Below are positions 9,624 through 15,867 of a DNA stretch of 61,065 nucleotides, piece after piece. This DNA is from Candidatus Poribacteria bacterium (GTDB taxonomy: Bacteria > Poribacteria > WGA-4E > WGA-3G). Location of the stretch: positions 1 through 61,065 of the forward strand of contig JAAXHL010000087.1 in NCBI GenBank assembly GCA_012270865.1, written 5' to 3'. Position 1 is the stretch's first letter, and the number at the start of each line of letters is the position of its first letter. A program made the position numbers and the translations under genes. Under the pieces are notes generated by a model that saw only the letters and a list, made by a program, of their open reading frames with translations, was not told the DNA's origin and searched no databases.

Positions 9624-9676
9624 CAAGCTGCGACTTGCAAACTGTACCGAAATTTGCCTAATAGGAGGATTATTAA

Positions 9677-10099
9677 ATGGAAATTATCATGGGATTTGTA
9701 TTGTTCCTCTTCGTACCTATCTGCGTCGTTCTGACGCTGATTATCCTGTTACAGGACAGTAAAGGTGAAGGACTGTCATCGAGCGCATTTGGTGGCGCGG
9801 AGATGCAATCTGTCCTCGGAGGGCGCGGTGCCGCAACCTTCTTGGGTAAACTAACGACGTGGCTTGCCATCGCGTTCATGATCATCTCGCTTTTCCTGAT
9901 GCGGTTCTACGATGAAGGGGGCGGCGACGGTCCACTCACGACGGATGCGGAAAAAACAACACAAGAGAGTACACAAGAACCGACCGACACAACAGGTGAA
10001 TCGACTGTTGAGCCATCAACAGATACGGGCAGCGAAAGTGATCCGCAAGACGCATCAAAAACAGAAATTGACGGCGGTACAACGGATAGCACAGAATAA
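9677..10099 (+). CDS. secG: Protein translocase subunit SecG
   Basis: A small subunit of the SecYEG protein-export channel. The 140-aa protein has two membrane segments (residues about 3-24 and 57-75) joined by the conserved cytoplasmic loop with LLQDSKGEGLSSSAFGG and a Gly-rich GGRGAATFLGK. The C-terminal 60 residues form an acidic Thr/Ser/Glu-rich tail that lengthens the protein well beyond the usual 75-110 aa; such tails are variable in the family. A perfect AGGAGG lies 8 nt before the ATG. Third in gap-tpiA-secG, an arrangement that in many bacteria also includes pgk. Confidence 0.93.
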   Translation: MEIIMGFVLFLFVPICVVLTLIILLQDSKGEGLSSSAFGGAEMQSVLGGRGAATFLGKLTTWLAIAFMIISLFLMRFYDEGGGDGPLTTDAEKTTQESTQEPTDTTGESTVEPSTDTGSESDPQDASKTEIDGGTTDSTE

Positions 10100-10106
10100 T
10101 TTTCAT

Positions 10107-10126
10107 GTTCCTTGCGGTTAAGGAAC
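10107..10126. repeat. Small inverted repeat containing the leader-repeat core
   Basis: GTTCCTT-GCGGTT-AAGGAAC, a 7-bp stem and 6-nt loop, just after secG. The minus strand reads AACCGCAAGGAAC, the same core that precedes start codons at 14805, 23007 and 40674, but here no minus-strand gene follows. It may be an orphan end of that repeat, or a weak terminator (no T-run). Confidence 0.5.
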
Positions 10127-10211
10127 GCCTATTGGTGCGTTGGCGTGCCTCTGTGTCGTGTCACTTTTCACTTCGTTTACTGTTATTGTTACAATGTCTA
10201 ATGGAGGTAGG

Positions 10212-10619
10212 ATGCAATCAACGCTTTCATGGACAGTGCATCCGCTTGCTGAGAATTGGCACAAATCGGTGCTGTTAGGACTTTTTCTGGCACTCCTTTT
10301 ATTGGGTATCTATGTCGGGTTTCAGTCGATTTACGTCGCCTGCCTGTCCGCTATCTTTCTGATTGGATCACTCTATAAATATTTTCTACCGTTTCACCAC
10401 CATTTTGAAGCGGATAGACTCGTTATCACGAGTTGCTGTTACAAAATGGAGCGTCCTTGGGAAACGTTTCGCAGTTTTTACGTTGACGCGAACGGCGTAC
10501 TTCTTAGTCCGTTCGCCCAGCCGACACGCCTCGAAAACTTCCGCGGTGTTTACGTCCGATTCGGCAAACACTCCCCTGAAGAAATCGTTAACTTTATTAC
10601 CAATAAAATTAAAGATTAA
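10212..10619 (+). CDS. Small two-TM membrane protein with a PH-like tail
   Basis: Not recognised with certainty. A 135-aa protein with two hydrophobic segments (residues about 19-40 and 41-60) followed by a soluble region of short beta-like strands (HHHFEADRLVITSCCYKMERPWETF, split here by natural turns) ending in an amphipathic helix (PEEIVNFITNKI). This arrangement recalls bacterial PH-domain membrane proteins of the YdbS/YdbT kind, but that is only an impression. I start at ATG 10212, which has GGAGGT 4-5 nt upstream, rather than at earlier in-frame starts. It ends 3 bp before the methyltransferase gene, suggesting co-transcription. Confidence 0.65.
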   Translation: MQSTLSWTVHPLAENWHKSVLLGLFLALLLLGIYVGFQSIYVACLSAIFLIGSLYKYFLPFHHHFEADRLVITSCCYKMERPWETFRSFYVDANGVLLSPFAQPTRLENFRGVYVRFGKHSPEEIVNFITNKIKD

Positions 10620-10622
10620 ATT

Positions 10623-11462
10623 TTGTACAACGCTAAATTACCGAAAAGTCCGTTGCGATACCCGGGTGGCAAATCAAGGGCACTAAAACAAATTCTGCCC
10701 TATGTTCCGCTGAATATATCAGAATTTCGTGAGCCTTTCGTTGGCGGCGGTTCCGTCTCTTTTGCGATCCGAAGCCTCTTCCAAAACCGTATCAAATCCT
10801 ATTGGATTAATGATCTTAACTATGATCTCTACTGTTTCTGGAAAGCGGTAAGAGACAAAACACCAGATTTGGTTGCAACACTGAGAAAAACACACACAAC
10901 AACTATTGACGGGCGCGCACTGTTTGAGGAATTGACACAGGCGAAAGATCACTTAAATCAAAACCGAAATGCGCTCTCTGAATTTCAGCGTGCAGTGCGT
11001 TTTTTTATACTCAATAGAATTACCTTCTCTGGTGTCGTGGATTCCGGTGGATATTCACAATCCGCTTACGAAAAGCGTTTTACAGATTCATCTATCGAAC
11101 GCGTTAAAAATATATCGCCATACCTTTCTGGCACCAAAATCACAAACGGGGATTACACCGAGTCACTTTTTCAAGATGGCGAGGATGTGTTCATCTTTCT
11201 CGACCCACCCTATTGGAAAGCGAAGGAATCCAAATTATACGGCGTGAGAGGCACCCTGCACACAACATTTGATCACGCACAATTCGCCGAAAATATGCGG
11301 AACTGCCAACACAAATGGTTGATTACTTACGACGATTCACCGGTTATTAGGGAACTTTTCGCTTTTGCTGAAATTCAGGAATGGACATTGCAATACGGGA
11401 TGAACAATTATCGGAAAACGAGTGCCGCAAAAGGAAACGAGTTATTTATCAAAAATTACTGA
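10623..11462 (+). CDS. Dam-type DNA adenine N6-methyltransferase (D12 class), orphan
   Basis: Transfers a methyl group from SAM to adenine N6 in DNA. The 279-aa protein has the class alpha order: LRYPGGKSRAL (residues 11-21), motif I EPFVGGGSV (37-45) and motif IV DPPY (194-197), as in Dam and DpnM. The target sequence cannot be read from the protein. The start appears to be TTG at 10623, 3 bp after the preceding stop, without a clear SD. No restriction endonuclease gene is adjacent, so it behaves as an orphan methyltransferase (epigenetic, or left over from a restriction or phage system). It ends 35 bp before the glucuronate-isomerase-like gene. Confidence 0.9.
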   Translation: MYNAKLPKSPLRYPGGKSRALKQILPYVPLNISEFREPFVGGGSVSFAIRSLFQNRIKSYWINDLNYDLYCFWKAVRDKTPDLVATLRKTHTTTIDGRALFEELTQAKDHLNQNRNALSEFQRAVRFFILNRITFSGVVDSGGYSQSAYEKRFTDSSIERVKNISPYLSGTKITNGDYTESLFQDGEDVFIFLDPPYWKAKESKLYGVRGTLHTTFDHAQFAENMRNCQHKWLITYDDSPVIRELFAFAEIQEWTLQYGMNNYRKTSAAKGNELFIKNY

Positions 11463-11497
11463 TTTTTCTAATCAATTTTGTGAGTCTGGAGGTTAAT

Positions 11498-12772
11498 ATG
11501 TCTGAATCAAACAATACACGACCAATTGCAACCACAGAACAGTTGGAATCTGCCGTTTTGGATACAGTTGAGAACCAAATCGTTACCGATATTCACACGC
11601 ACCTCTTTAGTCCACCCTTCGGCGACTTGTTGCTATGGGGTATAGATGAGTTATTGACGTATCACTACCTGATCGCTGAAGTCTTCCGCAAATCGGACGT
11701 TTCGTACGACCAATTTTGGGCGATGACGAAGACGGAACAAGCAGACCTGATATGGCAGACGCTTTTCATTGAGAACTCACCGGTGAGCGAGGCGTGCCGA
11801 GGGGTTGTGACGACGTTAGACACGTTAGGTTTAGATGTCGGTTCACGCAATCTACAGGACTATCGACAATACTTTGCAGATACAACTGTTGAAGCCTTTA
11901 TTGACACGGTCTTTAAACAGGCAAAGGTCTCTGAAGTGGTGATGACGAATGATCCATTTGATCCGGCAGAGGCACCCGTATGGGAATCTGGTGATACAGG
12001 AGACGCTCGCTTTGAAGCCGCACTTCGGATGGATGTCCTCATCAACACATACCAAGAGACGGGGTATCAACACCTCCACGGTCTCGGATACGATGTTGAT
12101 CCGAACCTCTCAACAGAGAAAAGTTACAAAGAGGTACGGAGATTCTTAGAGACGTGGATTCAGCGGATGAACCCGAAATACATGGCGGTCTCACTCCCAC
12201 CCGATTTCCAATACCCTGATGACGGACCCCTTGGACGGCTATTTGACAACTGCATACTCCCCATCTCGCGTGAATTCAACGTCCCCTTTGCATTGATGAT
12301 TGGTGTGAAACGCGCCGTTAACCCGCAGCTTCAGATGGCAGGCGACGGAACCGGAAAAGCGGACCTGACGAGTCTGGAGACGCTACTCCGTGAAAACCCT
12401 GACAACAAGTTCCTCGTTACGCTATTGTCCCGTGAAAATCAGCACGAGTTGTGCGTGATTGGACGCAAATTCAAGAACCTGATGATCTTCGGATGTTGGT
12501 GGTTTATGAACAATCCGAGTATTATTGAGGAGATTACGCGTGAACGGATTGAGTTGCTCGGTCTAAGCGTGATTCCCCAGCATTCCGATGCCCGTATCTT
12601 GGATCAACTCCTCTACAAGTGGAAACATTCACGTCGAATTATCGCCGACGTTCTGGTAGAAAAATACCAGACCTTGCTTGATGTCGGATGGACAATTACC
12701 GAGTCAGAAATCGAGCGAGATGTCAACAACCTATTCGGTGGGAACTTTGAACGTTTTTTGAGTCGGGATTAA
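11498..12772 (+). CDS. Glucuronate/uronate isomerase-like amidohydrolase-superfamily protein
   Basis: Resembles the UxaC family, which interconverts aldo- and keto-hexuronates (D-glucuronate to D-fructuronate, D-galacturonate to D-tagaturonate). The 424-aa TIM-barrel protein has the metal-binding HxH in TDIHTHLF (His33, His35), the family-typical IDELLTYHYLIAE and a C-terminal stretch SRRIIADVLVEKYQTLLDVG. I start at ATG 11498, which has GGAGGTTAAT just upstream; an earlier in-frame ATG would add 39 residues overlapping the methyltransferase gene. It is somewhat divergent from classic UxaC and may act on another sugar acid. No other uronate-pathway gene is adjacent; a pectate lyase lies 18 kb away. 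Confidence 0.8.
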   Translation: MSESNNTRPIATTEQLESAVLDTVENQIVTDIHTHLFSPPFGDLLLWGIDELLTYHYLIAEVFRKSDVSYDQFWAMTKTEQADLIWQTLFIENSPVSEACRGVVTTLDTLGLDVGSRNLQDYRQYFADTTVEAFIDTVFKQAKVSEVVMTNDPFDPAEAPVWESGDTGDARFEAALRMDVLINTYQETGYQHLHGLGYDVDPNLSTEKSYKEVRRFLETWIQRMNPKYMAVSLPPDFQYPDDGPLGRLFDNCILPISREFNVPFALMIGVKRAVNPQLQMAGDGTGKADLTSLETLLRENPDNKFLVTLLSRENQHELCVIGRKFKNLMIFGCWWFMNNPSIIEEITRERIELLGLSVIPQHSDARILDQLLYKWKHSRRIIADVLVEKYQTLLDVGWTITESEIERDVNNLFGGNFERFLSRD

Positions 12773-12844
12773 CAAATTTGTGGTAGAATGCTTAAAGGCA
12801 TTCCTCACAGTTTAAATTATAAGTACATGTATGGAGTCCGCTGC

Positions 12845-13123
12845 ATGGACATTGGATTTATATGGGACGAGAACAAATATAAGGAAGTACAAAGGAAACA
12901 CAATGTCCAGTTTTATGAAGTCGTTTCTGCGTTTGACGATCCAGATGGATATGACGGTCCGGATCCACAAGGGCATCCGGACCGGTGGATGTTCATAGGA
13001 AAAAGTGTCACGAATCGTATATTAGTCATTATCTACATCCCAGAAGATGAAGAAGTCCACCGTTTAATCACAGCGTATGAAGCCAGCACGGAGGTTCGTA
13101 ATGGATACTACAGAAGAAGTTGA
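12845..13123 (+). CDS. brnT: BrnT-family ribonuclease toxin
   Basis: A 92-aa protein matching BrnT (RelE-like fold, ribosome-independent mRNA cleavage in the type II BrnT/BrnA system). Family pattern visible: FIWDENKYKEVQRKHNVQF, a central FDDP, an RWMFIGKS strand, ILVIIYI, then the C-terminal HRLITAYEAS....RNGYYR. ATG 12845 matches the family N-terminus; an earlier start would add 19 residues with no family likeness. BrnA antitoxin normally overlaps or follows brnT. Here the next gene overlaps the brnT 3' end by 23 bp in another frame, but it encodes a TIR-domain protein (13101-14507). Confidence 0.85.
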   Translation: MDIGFIWDENKYKEVQRKHNVQFYEVVSAFDDPDGYDGPDPQGHPDRWMFIGKSVTNRILVIIYIPEDEEVHRLITAYEASTEVRNGYYRRS

Positions 13124-14507
13124 ATTTGATTATGAGGCTTACACGCGAGATAATCCGCCGGATCTATCCAAGCTTCACCCTGCGCCTGAAGCGCGTAAAA
13201 GACGTCGTGAAGCCTTTAGGGCGCGGTTAATCAACCATGTCAACATGGAACTTAAACACGCCAGAGAGATGAAACACGTCTTTATCTCCTATTGTCATGA
13301 GAATAAGGCTGATGTTGATCGCCTCTGTCAAGCTCTTGGCGCACACGACATTCACATCTGGATAGATAGGGACAATATAGGTCCTGGCACGCCGTGGAAA
13401 CAAGCGATTCAGCAAGCAATTCAGCATGGAGATTTCTTTATTGTATGTTTCTCAACAGAAGTTAATGCGCGTAGTCAAACGTGTATGCGTGAAGAGTTAA
13501 AAGTTGCGATTGAAGAGTTGCATCGGCGACCTGTTGACAAGGCATGGTTTATTCCGGTAAAATTGGACGAATGTGAAATCCCAGATATTGACATCGGTGG
13601 GGGCGAAACCTTACAAAGCCTCCAATATGTTGATCTCCATGAAAATTGGGATGCAGGCATTCAACGCCTACTTGACACTATTTCTGTAACCTCAGTACAC
13701 GACAAGAAACACAGTGCTAATGCCCCAATAGGTGAAGATAATGAATGTGTGCTGTTCCGTTCAATAGATGGACAGTACTATTTCATTCCCTATGAAAAGG
13801 TATGCTGGAATTCAACAGAGATTTCGTTGACGCTTTGCCCTAACGCATCAGCACAAGTGGCTTTCTTGAGTAGATTGCGCACACGCTTACGCGACGTACC
13901 TGATGGGAGTTCCATTGACCAACTGGAGGCTATCGCTTTTGCACATCAGGAAGACGCTGCGTGGGTAAAACTCCGGGCGGTCGAGCAAATTTCAACTGCG
14001 TGTGAGACTGTATGGGAGATCCATCTCAAGGAAGAAACAGTATCCAGTGCATATAAAAATCGTACCGAACCTGTTATTTTGGAGCAGCTGACCTTAGACC
14101 GGGTTGCCGAGCTGCGAGCCAAACGACTTCTTCTTGACGAAAAGTTAGATGCTGCAAGTTCATCCTTAACGCAAACCACTGTCTTTGATCAGATGTTATT
14201 AGAGGTTCAAATTCGTGGTGAACTCTCATCGCAATATGGAAATAGGCTTCAAGCACTCGCGTCACCTATTCCAGAACTCTATCAGCACTTTAGAAAAACG
14301 CCAGAGAGATTTAAGAAGTATGCGCGCCTGATTTCAGTGCTTTATTTGAAGCTGTCAGGCACAGTTGAAGACATACTGCATTTGGAGGTAGAACTCCTTA
14401 ATTCGGCAGCGTTGAAGGTCAACTTTAGGGGACGACGGTCCCAATTTGATGTTAACAAAGAGCCTGTACTGCTTGAGTTTGAAGGAAATTGTCCGTTACC
14501 CCAGTGA
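13101..14507 (+). CDS. TIR-domain protein in the antitoxin position downstream of brnT
   Basis: A 468-aa cytoplasmic protein. Residues 1-50 are a charged helical region (acidic start, then KRRREAFRAR). Residues about 58-192 are a TIR_2-type domain: KHVFISYCHENKADV, IHIWIDRDNI, PGTPWKQAIQQAI, FFIVCFS, and CMREE with Glu131/Glu132 as candidates for the catalytic glutamate of NAD-cleaving TIRs. Residues about 215-468 are not recognised; they include a strand-rich part (LFRSIDGQYYFIPYEK) and a helical end. ATG 13101 has GGAGGT 5 nt upstream, inside brnT, so translation is coupled to the toxin gene. The N-terminal 50 residues may be a BrnA-like antitoxin segment; that is inference. Known TIR effectors make signal nucleotides or deplete NAD during phage defence. 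Confidence 0.8.
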   Translation: MDTTEEVEFDYEAYTRDNPPDLSKLHPAPEARKRRREAFRARLINHVNMELKHAREMKHVFISYCHENKADVDRLCQALGAHDIHIWIDRDNIGPGTPWKQAIQQAIQHGDFFIVCFSTEVNARSQTCMREELKVAIEELHRRPVDKAWFIPVKLDECEIPDIDIGGGETLQSLQYVDLHENWDAGIQRLLDTISVTSVHDKKHSANAPIGEDNECVLFRSIDGQYYFIPYEKVCWNSTEISLTLCPNASAQVAFLSRLRTRLRDVPDGSSIDQLEAIAFAHQEDAAWVKLRAVEQISTACETVWEIHLKEETVSSAYKNRTEPVILEQLTLDRVAELRAKRLLLDEKLDAASSSLTQTTVFDQMLLEVQIRGELSSQYGNRLQALASPIPELYQHFRKTPERFKKYARLISVLYLKLSGTVEDILHLEVELLNSAALKVNFRGRRSQFDVNKEPVLLEFEGNCPLPQ

Positions 14508-14520
14508 TGTCAACTGTGTT

Positions 14521-14805
14521 TTAACAATCGCAGGGTGTGTTTTCACATTTCGGACAGCCTTCGGCATAGATTTGTGCAGCATCCGCTAAGGAAATACCGA
14601 GCAGACTCGCTAATGTAGCGAGCCATGCAAAAACATCGGCGAATTCCTCGCGCAGTCGCTCCATATCTTGTGGCTGTTTACGGATCTCTTTCGCCAACTC
14701 GCCGACCTCCTCCACGAACCACGTGAAGGTAAGCGGCACGCCGCGTTCTGCATCCCGCTCATAATAAATCGCTTCGATCTGCTTCTGAAACGTCTCAATT
14801 GTCAT
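14521..14805 (-). CDS. MazG-like nucleotide pyrophosphohydrolase
   Basis: A 94-aa all-alpha NTP pyrophosphohydrolase of the MazG/dUTPase-like superfamily, which hydrolyses nucleoside triphosphates (or ppGpp-type or modified nucleotides) to monophosphates. Metal ligands are visible: EEVGE (Glu32, Glu33, Glu36) and EEFADV (Glu53, Glu54, Asp57). The C-terminus has a cysteine-rich tail CPKCENTPCDC that could bind zinc, also seen in short MazG proteins of this type. Convergent with the TIR gene (13 bp apart). Its ATG follows the dispersed leader repeat at 14806-14895, which supplies the RBS (CCGCAAGGAA). Confidence 0.87.
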   Translation of the reverse strand: MTIETFQKQIEAIYYERDAERGVPLTFTWFVEEVGELAKEIRKQPQDMERLREEFADVFAWLATLASLLGISLADAAQIYAEGCPKCENTPCDC

Positions 14806-14895
14806 TTTTTAATTTTCCTTGCGGTTCGGTTAGGTGGGTTGATAGTTTTCACGTTCCTCTCTGTAGATCCGCTTTCCACTTCGTTCCAAGCTACG
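14806..14895 (-). repeat. Copy of the RBS-bearing leader repeat upstream of the MazG-like gene
   Basis: On the minus strand it begins CGTAGCTTGGAACGAAGTGG, continues AAAGCGGA, and ends CCGCAAGGAAAATTAAAAA immediately before ATG 14805. The start-to-ATG distance (90 nt) equals that of the last tandem copy at 40584-40673. The middle differs from that copy while both ends are conserved. AAGGA serves as the ribosome-binding site. Confidence 0.75.
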
Positions 14896-14943
14896 CGTTA
14901 TTTTAACTGAAATCCATTGCTTGATTTAACACCTTGCGAACGG

Positions 14944-15828
14944 TTAAAAATCTTCCCGTTTACAATCCACTGAGACAAATAATTTGTGGGGACCGCTCCC
15001 GAAGACGACACCTTTCAACGGCGTTACATCCGAGTAGTCCCTACCCCAGGCAACGGTGATGTGCCGATCGGTCGGCATCTGGTCATTCGTCGGGTCGAAA
15101 TCCACCCAGCCGAGTTGCGGGAGATAAACAGAGAACCACGCATGTGATGCGTCGGCACCCGATAACGGCTCTATATCAGGGGGTGGCTCTGTCTCAATAT
15201 AGCCACTGACGTAGCGTGCAGCGAATCCTAACGCACGTAGGCATCCGATGCCGAGATGGGCAAAATCTTGGCAGACACCGCGGCGGTGTTTTAGCACATC
15301 CGTAAGAGGGGTTGCTATCGTCGTGAAACCGGGGTCGTAAGTAAAATCGGTGTAAAGACGGGCACTTAAATCCTCAACCGCATTCACTAACGGTCGCCCT
15401 TCTGTAAAGGATTTTTCAGCATAAGCGTGGAGTTCCGGAAGCGTCGGAACCATGGGTGAATTGAGCACATATTGCCGTATCTCCAAAGTTTCCGCGTCCG
15501 AATCTGTATGCAGCTGCTGACGGGCGGTTTCCCAAGCCAAATATTCACCGAAGCCTAACGCTTGTTGTCTGCCTTCGACCGCCACGCGACTCGTGACCGT
15601 AACGGTGAGTTGGTTGTGCGGCTGCTGGATGGTGAAATAGTAGACGGTGTTCCCGAAAAAGTCTTCGCGTTCCCGATATTCCCACGGTTCCGGTTCAACA
15701 ACGAATTCACTATCTTTACAGTGTTGGTAGGCAAAAGTACGCGGGGTCAAGCGGGCCTCGTTATAGCACAAGTTCACCGGATGCATGTAACTATATTCGG
15801 TCTTATGGATAATTTTATAAGAGCCCAT
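14944..15828 (-). CDS. Transglutaminase-like cysteine peptidase with N-terminal bacterial transglutaminase domain
   Basis: A 294-aa protein. Residues 1-85 are the beta-rich Bact_transglu_N domain (YKIIHKTEYSYMHPVNLCYN). Residues about 130-260 are the transglutaminase core with triad Cys186 (RRGVCQDFAHL), His229 (ASHAWFSVY) and Asp244 (VDFDPTND). No signal peptide. ATG 15828 fits the family N-terminus better than the TTG four codons earlier. Last gene of the five-gene ATP-grasp/alpha-E/transglutaminase cluster, 39 bp after the fusion gene. In such clusters the transglutaminase is thought to cleave or form amide bonds in a peptide made by the ATP-grasp enzyme (inference from comparative genomics of amidoligase systems). 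Confidence 0.9.
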   Translation of the reverse strand: MGSYKIIHKTEYSYMHPVNLCYNEARLTPRTFAYQHCKDSEFVVEPEPWEYREREDFFGNTVYYFTIQQPHNQLTVTVTSRVAVEGRQQALGFGEYLAWETARQQLHTDSDAETLEIRQYVLNSPMVPTLPELHAYAEKSFTEGRPLVNAVEDLSARLYTDFTYDPGFTTIATPLTDVLKHRRGVCQDFAHLGIGCLRALGFAARYVSGYIETEPPPDIEPLSGADASHAWFSVYLPQLGWVDFDPTNDQMPTDRHITVAWGRDYSDVTPLKGVVFGSGPHKLFVSVDCKREDF

Positions 15829-15867
15829 TATGTTAGACAAAGCGTGTCTGTGTTAGTAGCGGTTGGG

